64,000 nt of DNA, from assembly GCA_030063045.1 (NCBI GenBank), contig JAQSEB010000079.1:1426001-1490000 (forward strand). Reading direction: 5' to 3'. Every line of letters begins with the position of its first letter. Within the stretch, counting starts at the first letter, position 1. The stretch comes from Pratylenchus scribneri (Eukaryota; Nematoda; Chromadorea; Rhabditida; Pratylenchidae). Position numbers and translations under genes: made by a program. The notes under the pieces were generated by a model. That model was not told the origin of the DNA, made no database searches, and worked only from the letters and a program-made list of their open reading frames with translations. Positions 1-12,592 of this stretch are shown here, piece after piece.

Positions 1-36
1 CCTAAAAATTTGAAAATAATTTACCTTTTAAAAAAG

Positions 37-801
37 GTTTTGGAATCGAATGGGAGCACATCGATGGCATCCGTTTGTGCCGGTTCAATGGCCCTTTATG
101 ACGCGGGTGTCCACCTAATGGCGAATCATGTTGCCGGCCTTGCGATGGGATTGATTACGGAAAAGGAGGAGGAAAGTTGCGAGAAAGAGGAAGGAATAGA
201 GGAAAATCCGGTAGAAAGGTTAATTTAAAATTTGATTATATTTTAAAAATATTATTTATTTTTTAGTAAGTCCATTCCTGACTTGCCAAAATTTCCTGAA
301 AAATATACATTGCTGACGGATTTGGCCGGATTCGAGGATTATAGGTAAATTATAATTTATTTATATTAAATATGAAAATTTCTAACTAAATTTTTACCCA
401 AATTTTTTAAGCGGTGACATGGACTTCAAAATTGCGGGCACTTCCAAAGGCTTTACAGCAATGCAAATGGACATCAAAATTTGTGGACTTCCAATAAAGT
501 AAATTTATTTTTTTATTAAATTTAAATTCATTTATAAATTCACAGAGTATTCAAGGAAGCATTGGAACGCAGTCGAATCGGATTGGAACATGTTTTAGTG
601 CAATTGCGTGATGCAATTCCCGAACCAAGGTTATGTTTTAAATTTATTTTCACAATTTATTTTGAATAATATTTAAGGTCTGATTATAAACCAACCGTTC
701 CAATCATTGAATTAATGCAATTGGCTCCATATAAACGACCAATTCTCTTCCGTTCTGGCGCATACAATGCAAAGTTTATTGAAGCGGAAACGGGTGTTAA
801 G
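37..801 (+). CDS. Duplicated PNPase exon block (copy A, five exons)
   Basis: Five exons (37-218, 267-344, 412-498, 546-629, 678-801) encode the C-terminal half of the second RNase PH domain and the start of the KH domain of polynucleotide phosphorylase. They include the motif [10 protein letters not shown], whose aspartates are catalytic in this family. The block is almost base-for-base the same as 4302-5064; the only difference I saw is two extra bases (CA) at the acceptor near 541. Exons total 555 nt (185 codons), the block enters and leaves in phase 0, and it is open throughout, so it is not decayed. The window starts inside it, so upstream exons may exist off the edge. It is either a true tandem duplication that could splice in frame into the exon at 3662, or a second haplotype placed in tandem by assembly. 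Confidence 0.85.
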
Positions 802-824
802 GTGTGAAAAAAAAATAAAATATT

Positions 825-3660
825 AAAAATCAGAACAACAAAACATTTAAAATAAAAATCAGAAAAACAAAACTTTTAAAAACCAGAAAAACAAAACATT
901 TAAAAATCAGAACAACAAAACTTTTAAAAATCAGAACAACAAAACTTTTAAAAATCAGGACAACAAAACATTTAAAATCAGAACAACAAAACATTTAAAA
1001 ATCAGAACAAAAAAACATTTACAAATCAGAACAACAAAACATTTAAAAATCAGGACAACAAAACATTTAAAATCAGAACAACAAAACATTTAAAAATCAG
1101 AACAACAAAACATTTACAAATCAGAACAACAAAACATTTGAAATCAGAACAACAAAACATTTAAAAATCAGAACAACAAAACATTTAAAAATCAGAACAA
1201 CAAAACATTTAAAAATCAGAACAACAAAACATTTAAAATCAGAACAACAAAACTTTTAAAAATCAGAACAACAAAACATTTAAAAATCAGAACAACAAAA
1301 CATTTAAAATCAGAACAACAAAACATTTAAAAATCAGAACAACAAAACATTTAAAAATCAGAAAAACAAAACATTTAAAATCAGAACAACAAAACTTTTA
1401 AAAATCAGAACAACAAAACATTTAAAAATCAGAACAACAAAACATTTACAAATCAGAACAACAAAACATTTGAAATCAGAACAACAAAACATTTAAAAAT
1501 CGGAACAACAAAACATTTAAAATCAGAACAACAAAACATTTAAAATCAGAACAACAAAACTTTTAAAAATCAGAACAACAAAACATTTAAAAATCAGAAC
1601 AACAAAACATTTAAAAATCAGAACAACAAAACATTTACAAATCAGAACAACAATACATTTGAAATCAGAACAACAAAACATTTAAAAATCAGAACAACAA
1701 AACATTTAAAAATCAGAACAACAAAACATTTAAAAATCAGAACAACAAAACATTTAAAAATCAGAACAACAAAACATTTAAAAATCAGAACAACAAAACA
1801 TTTAAAATAAAAATCAGAAAAACAAAACTTTTAAAAACCAGAAAAACAAAACATTTAAAAATCAGAACAACAAAACTTTTAAAAATCAGAACAACAAAAC
1901 TTTTAAAAATCAGGACAACAAAACATTTAAAATCAGAACAACAAAACATTTAAAAATCAGAACAACAAAACATTTACAAATCAGAACAACAAAACATTTG
2001 AAATCAGAACAACAAAACATTTAAAAATCGGAACAACAAAACATTTGAAATCAGAACAACAAAACATTTAAAAATCGGAACAACAAAACATTTAAAATCA
2101 GAACAACAAAACATTTAAAATCAGAACAACAAAACTTTTAAAAATCAGAACAACAAAACATTTAAAAATCAGAACAACAAAACATTTAAAAATCAGAACA
2201 ACAAAACATTTACAAATCAGAACAACAAAACATTTGAAATCAGAACAACAAAACATTTAAAAATCAGAACAACAAAACATTTAAAATCAGAACAACAAAA
2301 CTTTTAAAAATCAGAACAACAAAACATTTAAAATCAGAACAACAAAACATTTAAAAATCATAACAACAAAACATTTAAAAATCGGAACAACAAAACATTT
2401 AAAATCAGAACAACAAAACATTTAAAATCAGAACAACAAAACATTTAAAAATCAGAACAACAAAACATTTAAAAATCAGAACAACAAAACATTTAAAAAT
2501 CAGAAAAACGAAAACATTTAAAAATCAGAACAACAAAAATCAGAACAACAAAACATTTAAAAATCAGAACAACAAAACATTTAAAAATCAGAACAACAAA
2601 ACATTTAAAAATCATAACAACAAAACATTTAAAAATCGGAACAACAAAACATTTAAAATCAGAACAACAAAACATTTAAAATCAGAACAACAAAACTTTT
2701 AAAAATCAGAACAACAAAACATTTAAAAATCAGAACAACAAAACATTTAAAAATCAGAACAACAAAACATTTAAAAATCAGAACAACAAAACATTTAAAA
2801 ATCAGAACAACAAAACATTTAAAAATCAGAACAACAAAACATTTAAAAATCAGAAAAACAAAACATTTAAAAATCAGAACAACAAAACATTTAAAATCAG
2901 AACAACAAAACATTTAAAAATCATAACAACAAAACATTTAAAAATCAGAACAACAAAACATTTAAAAATCAGAACAACAAAACATTTAAAAATCAGAACA
3001 ACAAAACATTTAAAAATCAGAACAACAAAACATTTAAAAATCAGAACAACAAAACATTTAAAAATCAGAAAAACGAAAACATTTAAAAATCAGAACAACA
3101 AAAATCAGAACAACAAAACATTTAAAAATCAGAACAACAAAACATTTAAAAATCAGAACAACAAAACATTTAAAATCAGAACAACAAAACATTTAAAAAT
3201 CAGAAAAACAAAACATTTAAAATCAGAAAAACAAAACATTTAAAAATCAGAAAAACAAAACATTTAAAATCAGAACAACAAAACATTTAAAAATCATAAC
3301 AACAAAACATTTAAAAATCGGAACAACAAAACATTTAAAATCAGAACAACAAAACATTTAAAATCAGAACAACAAAACTTTTAAAAATCAGAACAACAAA
3401 ACATTTAAAAATCAGAACAACAAAACATTTAAAAATCAGAACAACAAAACATTTAAAAATCAGAACAACAAAACATTTAAAAATCAGAACAACAAAACAT
3501 TTAAAAATCAGAACAACAAAACATTTAAAAATCAGAAAAACAAAACTTTTAAAAATCAGAACAACAAAACATTTAAAAATCATAACAACAAAACATTTAC
3601 AAATCAGAACAACAAAACATTTACAAATCAGAACAACAAAACATTTACAAATCAGAACAA
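825..3660 (+). repeat. 24-bp minisatellite array A (family 1)
   Basis: This is a tandem array of a 24-bp unit whose core is AACAACAAAACATTT followed by AAAAATCAG. Common variants have one A fewer, C for A before AATCAG, or CTTTT for CATTT. The array fills the DNA between duplicated PNPase exons and stops within a few bases of the exon at 3662. Its start matches array B in the same variant order, so it belongs to the duplicated block. Long minus-strand open frames spelling an FKCFVVLI octapeptide are a by-product of a 24-bp (8-codon) period. Confidence 0.97.
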
Positions 3661-3661
3661 G

Positions 3662-6600
3662 CATCGAAGGGTAGTGCTGGAAACGGGCCTTCGTGTGGAT
3701 GGCAGACGGCCAGAACAATTTAGGCCAATCCAATGTCGAGTCGATCTATACCGAAAATTGCATGGTTCTGCCATTTTTCAACGAGGCCAATCTCAGGTTT
3801 AATTTTTTAATAATTTATAGAAATAAAATAGAAAATACTAATTTTTGATTTTGGTAAAAATTTTTAAATTTTCTGAATTTTTTAAAAATTTTTGCCTGAA
3901 ATATTTAACCAAATTGAATAAAAAAATTTTTTAGGTGCTATCAACGGTAACATTCGATTCGCCTCAAGCCGCCTTCCATCCGGATGCAATTGCTCAATTG
4001 TTGGGCGATCAACGCAAAAAGTCATTTATGCTCCATTATGAATTCCCACAATTTGCCACCAATGAAATTGACACGGTTGGCGCAAGCAAAAATAGACGAG
4101 AAATTGGCCATGGCCTTTTGGCAGAGAAGGCGCTGAAACAAATGGTGCCCGACGATTTTCCGTACACAATACGTTTGGCTTGTCAGGTTAATAAAATTAT
4201 TTTAAAAAAAAATTTGAAAAAAAATTTGAAAAAAAAATTTGAAAAAAAAATTTGAAAAAAAATTACCTAAAAATTTGAAAATAATTTACCTTTTAAAAAA
4301 GGTTTTGGAATCGAATGGGAGCACATCGATGGCATCCGTTTGTGCCGGTTCAATGGCCCTTTATGACGCGGGTGTCCACCTAATGGCGAATCATGTTGCC
4401 GGCCTTGCGATGGGATTGATTACGGAAAAGGAGGAGGAAAGTTGCGAGAAAGAGGAAGGAATAGAGGAAAATCCGGTAGAAAGGTTAATTTAAAATTTGA
4501 TTATATTTTAAAAATATTATTTATTTTTTAGTAAGTCCATTCCTGACTTGCCAAAATTTCCTGAAAAATATACATTGCTGACGGATTTGGCCGGATTCGA
4601 GGATTATAGGTAAATTATAATTTATTTATATTAAATATGAAAATTTCTAACTAAATTTTTACCCAAATTTTTTAAGCGGTGACATGGACTTCAAAATTGC
4701 GGGCACTTCCAAAGGCTTTACAGCAATGCAAATGGACATCAAAATTTGTGGACTTCCAATAAAGTAAATTTATTTTTTTATTAAATTTAAATTCATTTAT
4801 AAATTCAGAGTATTCAAGGAAGCATTGGAACGCAGTCGAATCGGATTGGAACATGTTTTAGTGCAATTGCGTGATGCAATTCCCGAACCAAGGTTATGTT
4901 TTAAATTTATTTTCACAATTTATTTTGAATAATATTTAAGGTCTGATTATAAACCAACCGTTCCAATCATTGAATTAATGCAATTGGCTCCATATAAACG
5001 ACCAATTCTCTTCCGTTCTGGCGCATACAATGCAAAGTTTATTGAAGCGGAAACGGGTGTTAAGGTGTGAAAAAAAAATAAAATATTAAAAATCAGAACA
5101 ACAAAACATTTAAAATAAAAATCAGAAAAACAAAACTTTTAAAAACCAGAAAAACAAAACATTTAAAAATCAGAACAACAAAACTTTTAAAAATCAGAAC
5201 AACAAAACTTTTAAAAATCAGGACAACAAAACATTTAAAATCAGAACAACAAAACATTTAAAAATCAGAACAAAAAAACATTTACAAATCAGAACAACAA
5301 AACATTTAAAAATCAGGACAACAAAACATTTAAAATCAGAACAACAAAACATTTAAAAATCAGAACAACAAAACATTTACAAATCAGAACAACAAAACAT
5401 TTGAAATCAGAACAACAAAACATTTAAAAATCAGAACAACAAAACATTTAAAAATCAGAACAACAAAACATTTAAAAATCAGAACAACAAAACATTTAAA
5501 ATCAGAACAACAAAACTTTTAAAAATCAGAACAACAAAACATTTAAAAATCAGAACAACAAAACATTTAAAATCAGAACAACAAAACATTTAAAAATCAG
5601 AACAACAAAACATTTAAAAATCAGAAAAACAAAACATTTAAAATCAGAACAACAAAACTTTTAAAAATCAGAACAACAAAACATTTAAAAATCAGAACAA
5701 CAAAACATTTACAAATCAGAACAACAAAACATTTGAAATCAGAACAACAAAACATTTAAAAATCGGAACAACAAAACATTTAAAATCAGAACAACAAAAC
5801 ATTTAAAATCAGAACAACAAAACTTTTAAAAATCAGAACAACAAAACATTTAAAAATCAGAACAACAAAACATTTAAAAATCAGAACAACAAAACATTTA
5901 CAAATCAGAACAACAATACATTTGAAATCAGAACAACAAAACATTTAAAAATCAGAACAACAAAACATTTAAAAATCAGAACAACAAAACATTTAAAAAT
6001 CAGAACAACAAAACATTTAAAAATCAGAACAACAAAACATTTAAAAATCAGAACAACAAAACATTTAAAATAAAAATCAGAAAAACAAAACTTTTAAAAA
6101 CCAGAAAAACAAAACATTTAAAAATCAGAACAACAAAACTTTTAAAAATCAGAACAACAAAACTTTTAAAAATCAGGACAACAAAACATTTAAAATCAGA
6201 ACAACAAAACATTTAAAAATCAGAACAACAAAACATTTACAAATCAGAACAACAAAACATTTGAAATCAGAACAACAAAACATTTAAAAATCGGAACAAC
6301 AAAACATTTGAAATCAGAACAACAAAACATTTAAAAATCGGAACAACAAAACATTTAAAATCAGAACAACAAAACATTTAAAATCAGAACAACAAAACTT
6401 TTAAAAATCAGAACAACAAAACATTTAAAAATCAGAACAACAAAACATTTAAAAATCAGAACAACAAAACATTTACAAATCAGAACAACAAAACATTTGA
6501 AATCAGAACAACAAAACATTTAAAAATCAGAACAACAAAACATTTAAAATCAGAACAACAAAACTTTTAAAAATCAGAACAACAAAACATTTAAAATCAG

Positions 6601-9600
6601 AACAACAAAACATTTAAAAATCATAACAACAAAACATTTAAAAATCGGAACAACAAAACATTTAAACAACAAAACATTTAAAATCAGAACAACAAAACAT
6701 TTAAAATCAGAACAACAAAACATTTAAAAATCAGAACAACAAAACATTTAAAAATCAGAACAACAAAACATTTAAAAATCAGAAAAACGAAAACATTTAA
6801 AAATCAGAACAACAAAAATCAGAACAACAAAACATTTAAAAATCAGAACAACAAAACATTTAAAAATCAGAACAACAAAACATTTAAAAATCATAACAAC
6901 AAAACATTTAAAAATCGGAACAACAAAACATTTAAAATCAGAACAACAAAACATTTAAAATCAGAACAACAAAACTTTTAAAAATCAGAACAACAAAACA
7001 TTTAAAAATCAGAACAACAAAACATTTAAAAATCAGAACAACAAAACATTTAAAAATCAGAACAACAAAACATTTAAAAATCAGAACAACAAAACATTTA
7101 AAAATCAGAACAACAAAACATTTAAAAATCAGAAAAACAAAACATTTAAAAATCAGAACAACAAAACATTTAAAATCAGAACAACAAAACATTTAAAAAT
7201 CATAACAACAAAACATTTAAAAATCAGAACAACAAAACATTTAAAAATCAGAACAACAAAACATTTAAAAATCAGAACAACAAAACATTTAAAAATCAGA
7301 ACAACAAAACATTTAAAAATCAGAACAACAAAACATTTAAAAATCAGAAAAACGAAAACATTTAAAAATCAGAACAACAAAACATTTAAAAATCAGAACA
7401 ACAAAACATTTAAAATAAAAATCAGAAAAACAAAACTTTTAAAAACCAGAAAAACAAAACATTTAAAAATCAGAACAACAAAACTTTTAAAAATCAGAAC
7501 AACAAAACTTTTAAAAATCAGGACAACAAAACATTTAAAATCAGAACAACAAAACATTTAAAAATCAGAACAACAAAACATTTACAAATCAGAACAACAA
7601 AACATTTGAAATCAGAACAACAAAACATTTAAAAATCGGAACAACAAAACATTTGAAATCAGAACAACAAAACATTTAAAAATCGGAACAACAAAACATT
7701 TAAAATCAGAACAACAAAACATTTAAAATCAGAACAACAAAACTTTTAAAAATCAGAACAACAAAACATTTAAAAATCAGAACAACAAAACATTTAAAAA
7801 TCAGAACAACAAAACATTTACAAATCAGAACAACAAAACATTTGAAATCAGAACAACAAAACATTTAAAAATCAGAACAACAAAACATTTAAAATCAGAA
7901 CAACAAAACTTTTAAAAATCAGAACAACAAAACATTTAAAATCAGAACAACAAAACATTTAAAAATCATAACAACAAAACATTTAAAAATCGGAACAACA
8001 AAACATTTAAACAACAAAACATTTAAAATCAGAACAACAAAACATTTAAAATCAGAACAACAAAACATTTAAAAATCAGAACAACAAAACATTTAAAAAT
8101 CAGAACAACAAAACATTTAAAAATCAGAAAAACGAAAACATTTAAAAATCAGAACAACAAAAATCAGAACAACAAAACATTTAAAAATCAGAACAACAAA
8201 ACATTTAAAAATCAGAACAACAAAACATTTAAAAATCATAACAACAAAACATTTAAAAATCGGAACAACAAAACATTTAAAATCAGAACAACAAAACATT
8301 TAAAATCAGAACAACAAAACTTTTAAAAATCAGAACAACAAAACATTTAAAAATCAGAACAACAAAACATTTAAAAATCAGAACAACAAAACATTTAAAA
8401 ATCAGAACAACAAAACTTTTAAAAATCAGAACAACAAAACATTTAAAAATCAGAACAACAAAACATTTAAAAATCAGAACAACAAAACATTTAAAAATCA
8501 GAACAACAAAACATTTAAAAATCAGAACAACAAAACATTTAAAAATCAGAACAACAAAACATTTAAAAATCAGAAAAACAAAACTTTTAAAAATCAGAAC
8601 AACAAAACATTTAAAAATCATAACAACAAAACATTTACAAATCAGAACAACAAAACATTTACAAATCAGAACAACAAAACATTTACAAATCAGAACAACA
8701 AAACATTTAAAAATCAGAACAACAAAACATTTAAAAATCAGAACAACAAAACATTTAAAAATCAGAACAACAAAACATTTAAAATCAGAACAACAAAACA
8801 TTTACAAATCAGAACAACAAAACATTTACAAATCAGAACAACAAAACATTTAAAAATCAGAACAACAAAACATTTAAAAATCAGAACAACAAAACATTTA
8901 CAAATCAGAAAAACAAAACTTTTAAAAATCAGAACAACAAAACATTTAAAAATCATAACAACAAAACATTTACAAATCAGAACAACAAAACATTTACAAA
9001 TCAGAACAACAAAACATTTACAAATCAGAACAACAAAACATTTAAAAATCAGAACAACAAAACATTTAAAAATCAGAACAACAAAACATTTAAAAATCAG
9101 AACAACAAAACATTTAAAATCAGAACAACAAAACATTTACAAATCAGAACAACAAAACATTTACAAATCAGAACAACAAAACATTTAAAAATCAGAACAA
9201 CAAAACATTTAAAAATCAGAACAACAAAACATTTACAAATCAGAACAACAAAACATTTACAAATCAGAACAACAAAACATTTAAAAATCAGAACAACAAA
9301 ACATTTAAAAATCAGAACAACAAAACATTTAAAAATCAGAACAACAAAACATTTAAAAATCAGAACAACAAAACATTTAAAAATCGGAACAACAAAACAT
9401 TTAAAATCAGAACAACAAAACATTTACAAATCAGAACAACAAAACATTTACAAATCAGAACAACAAAACATTTAAAAATCAGAACAACAAAACATTTAAA
9501 AATCAGAACAACAAAACATTTAAAAATCAGAACAACAAAACATTTAAAAATCAGAACAACAAAACATTTAAAAATCAGAACAACAAAACATTTAAAAATC

Positions 9601-11134
9601 AGAACAACAAAACATTTAAAAATCAGAAAAACAAAACTTTTAAAAATCAGAACAACAAAACATTTAAAAATCATAACAACAAAACATTTACAAATCAGAA
9701 CAACAAAACATTTACAAATCAGAACAACAAAACATTTACAAATCAGAACAACAAAACATTTAAAAATCAGAACAACAAAACATTTAAAAATCAGAACAAC
9801 AAAACATTTAAAAATCAGAACAACAAAACATTTAAAATCAGAACAACAAAACATTTACAAATCAGAACAACAAAACATTTACAAATCAGAACAACAAAAC
9901 ATTTAAAAATCAGAACAACAAAACATTTAAAAATCAGAACAACAAAACATTTACAAATCAGAACAACAAAACATTTACAAATCAGAACAACAAAACATTT
10001 AAAAATCAGAACAACAAAACATTTAAAAATCAGAACAACAAAACATTTAAAAATCAGAACAACAAAACATTTAAAAATCAGAACAACAAAACATTTAAAA
10101 ATCGGAACAACAAAACATTTAAAATCAGAACAACAAAACATTTACAAATCAGAACAACAAAACATTTACAAATCAGAACAACAAAACATTTAAAAATCAG
10201 AACAACAAAACATTTAAAAATCAGAACAACAAAACATTTAAAAATCAGAACAACAAAACATTTAAAAATCAGAACAACAAAACATTTAAAAATCGGAACA
10301 ACAAAACATTTAAAAATCAGAACAACAAAACATTTAAAAATCAGAACAAAAACATTTAAATCTAGATAACACAATTTTATCAATTTATTTAGTAAAAAAT
10401 ATTTTAAAGATCAGCATCGAAGATGATTCGAATATTTCATTGTTCGCCCCGAATCGTGATCGCCTGGAACGGGCCCAGCAAATGATCAACAGAATGATGG
10501 AACAACAACAGGATGAGCATTACCAATTCGGAGCTGTTTATAAGGCAAGTTTATTTTTATTTTAATAAATTACTTAAATTAAGCACATTAAATATTTGTA
10601 AAATTAACAATTCGAACAATAATCTCCAATTAATTCTAAAATTAATTAACTATATTTTATTATTTAATAATTTTTATTTATTCATTTTTTGCATCTTTAT
10701 AGGCCAAAATATTGCAAATTATGGAGGGCGGCGTCCGGGTTACACTGAAAGATGGTGGCAGTCCAATTTGGATTCGAAATGTGGATTTGTCCGCTGTTCC
10801 AGGACGCAAAAATGCATTTTCCCTTGGATTGGAGGTGAAATGAAAAACACAATAAACATTTTAAATTATTTTTGCAGGTTGGACAAGATTTAAAAGTTCA
10901 ATATTTTGGACGAGACCAGCATACGGGCCAACATCGATTGACCAGAAAAACACTTCAAGTACTCGATCCACCGGTCAAAATTAAAATATTTTTAAAAATT
11001 TATTTTATTATTTTCAGGTGCAAAATTTATTCAAATCCAAAGAATTACAACAAAAGCAGGAAAAGTTGGAGAAGAAAAAATCCGATTTGGCGTCCAAAAG
11101 TCAGTCAAATGGTTCAACCAAAAATGAAAAATAA
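3662..11134 (+). CDS. pnpt-1: Polynucleotide phosphorylase, C-terminal two-thirds (PNPT1 type)
   Basis: This is a phosphorolytic 3'-5' exoribonuclease; the animal PNPT1 enzyme is mitochondrial. Exons: 3662-3796, 3935-4186, 4302-4483, 4532-4609, 4677-4763, 4809-4892, 4941-5064, 10410-10544, 10703-10834, 10878-10973, 11018-11134 (1422 nt, 473 codons plus stop). In order: the start of RNase PH domain 2 ([13 protein letters not shown]), the segment [13 protein letters not shown] [15 protein letters not shown], the catalytic [10 protein letters not shown] near residue 217, a KH domain (about 285-345), an S1 domain (about 355-435; [19 protein letters not shown]) and a lysine-rich tail. The first RNase PH domain is not in the window. 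The KH loop, usually GxxG, reads RSGAYN. The intron after 10544 begins with GC, forced by the S1 reading frame. The intron 5065-10409 is almost entirely minisatellite. Confidence 0.93.
4195..4262 (+). repeat. Short A-run/TTTG tandem repeat
   Basis: Runs of 7-9 A separated by TTTG repeat about five times within the intron before the exon at 4302. It is a local low-complexity slippage repeat. Confidence 0.8.
5088..10360 (+). repeat. 24-bp minisatellite array B (family 1), in a pnpt-1 intron
   Basis: This uses the same unit and orientation as array A and occupies nearly all of the intron between the exons ending at 5064 and starting at 10410. It has higher-order structure: the segment near 6772-7190 recurs near 8117 (offset about 1345 bp), and that at 9097-9423 recurs exactly at 9815-10141 (offset 718 bp). 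Each unit carries ATCAG, resembling a 3' splice site, about every 24 bases. No unique spacers are present, so it is not CRISPR-like. Confidence 0.97.
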
Positions 11135-11200
11135 TAATTTTCATATTTTCATTTACACTTTGTTGATTTTTTTTGTTACATTTTTTATTCATATTTTTGA

Positions 11201-11206
11201 AATAAA
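11201..11206 (+). terminator. Poly(A) signal of pnpt-1
   Basis: AATAAA lies 67 bases after the pnpt-1 stop codon at 11132-11134, in a T-rich 3' UTR. Confidence 0.6.
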
Positions 11207-11351
11207 ATTATATTTTGTCACTTCTCAACTTTAACTAATGAAATTTTGGACTATAAACGCTAAAGGCATATGAAATGGATTAGTTTTTTTTAAAGATTGA
11301 ATGGAACACATTTAAAAAAGATTGAAATGGGGGAAAGATTGGTCGAAATAA

Positions 11352-12220
11352 TGTGAAAATGGAGGGATTGGCGCCATTTTCCCCAAAGCATTTTGTCCTT
11401 TTCCTTCCATTCACACATCTTCGGCCTTCACATTCTGCCGCTGGGCTTCTCACCCACCATTGAGGCAAAGAAGGCTGCCTTCAGTGCCCAGAGTAGCATT
11501 TCATTTGTCCGTCCGGCTCGACCCGAAAGAGCGGAGAACACCCCAACCATCGCCGGTCGCCGCCATCGTCCAACCAGCGCCCAAGGGGGTACCGACCAAA
11601 GCAGCAGGCAACACACTTTTGGACGCTCCACATCCTTCCCTTTCCACCCTTTTTGCCCCCATCTTTCTTCGCATTTTTGCCCCTTCGGCCCCACCCCCTC
11701 CCAATTCCGCCTCTTCCTCCTCCTCCATTCTCACTCAAATGCTGTCCCCCCACCCCCTCCTCAGTCAGTGTCCCTTTCCCCCCAGGGTCCCCACCAATCC
11801 GTCCCTTCTCTTTCGGTCGTCTCGTCAGCCCCTTGCCTTTAGCATCGATTGCCTCCAACCCCATTCAACATTCCCTCTTCCTCATTCCACATTTTCCCAA
11901 ACAACCGCATCATCATCATCACAAATAACACAAATTTTGCCGGTGACATCTACCTATTTACCTTCCTTCCATTCTTTCGGCATTCATTGCTTTTAGTGTG
12001 CCATTCTTCCTTTCCTCCAATTATTCTTCATTTTATTCCTCTGATCGTCCTATTCCTCCTTTCCATCCTTCCATTCCGATCTTCCATTCCTCCTTCCCCT
12101 CCGATGATCGTCCAATCCCCTCCTTTCCTTCCGCAGATCACTCCCAAAAAACGGGGCGAATGGTTAAAGTGGTATGGTAAAGCATCGGCGGATGAATACC
12201 GTCAAAAGGAGCGAATATGA
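11352..12220 (+). CDS. Possible small gene, Pro/Ser-rich, with a terminal exon
   Basis: I do not recognise this. The stretch is C/T-rich and less AT-rich than its surroundings. One frame is open from 11352 to 11942, reading PVAAIVQPAPKGVPTKAAGN and then Pro/Ser-rich sequence, and it reaches a donor (CCG then GTGACA). A good acceptor (TTCCGCAG) at 12136 begins the 28-codon frame 12137-12220, which reads KKRGEWLKWYGKASADEYRQ and ends in TGA. Both junctions are phase 0. No in-frame ATG is found at the 5' end and a second frame is also open over 11393-11842, so start, frame and first exon are unsettled. The terminal exon is the more convincing part. Confidence 0.35.
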
Positions 12221-12592
12221 CTTAAAGCATTCCCTTCACGTCTTCACATATATTCCTCATATTATAATCCCTCCATTCAATTTTTTTTCAAAAAGTCTAC
12301 AAATTTTCGGCGCAATATTTGCTCATTTGTAGGGTGGGGGAAGTTTGGGAAAGGAAATGCTCATCAAAGCGAAGCGAAAGGATGAAAAAGGTGGAATTAT
12401 TGAAAATGATTTTTTTTAAACTAAAGTAGTGGAAGAATAAGCAGCATCGAATGGGATAATAAACACTAAAATTATATTGAAAAAGAAAATACTTATAAAG
12501 AAAGAATGAATTGGTTTTAGATTTTAGTAGTTATTTTAAAAAAAAGAGATTATTTCCGGAAAATATAATTGCCTAATAAAACACATCTTTCT

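Noticed and set aside
37..801. Copy A of the PNPase exons as a decayed pseudogene
   Set aside because: No stops or frameshifts are present, splice sites are intact and it is nearly identical to copy B. Recent duplication or assembly duplication fits better.
825..10360. CRISPR-like appearance of regular short repeats
   Set aside because: Units are contiguous with no unique spacers, no cas genes are present, and the setting is a eukaryotic intron.
2493..10383. Minus-strand ORFs of 60-172 codons made of FKCFVVLI repeats
   Set aside because: They are pure translations of the 24-bp minisatellite inside introns on the other strand. The period equals eight codons, so frames stay open by construction.
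11428..11864. Minus-strand ORFs over the C/T-rich tract
   Set aside because: Purine-rich low-complexity translations with no splice sites or domain. The plus strand gives the better exon pair.
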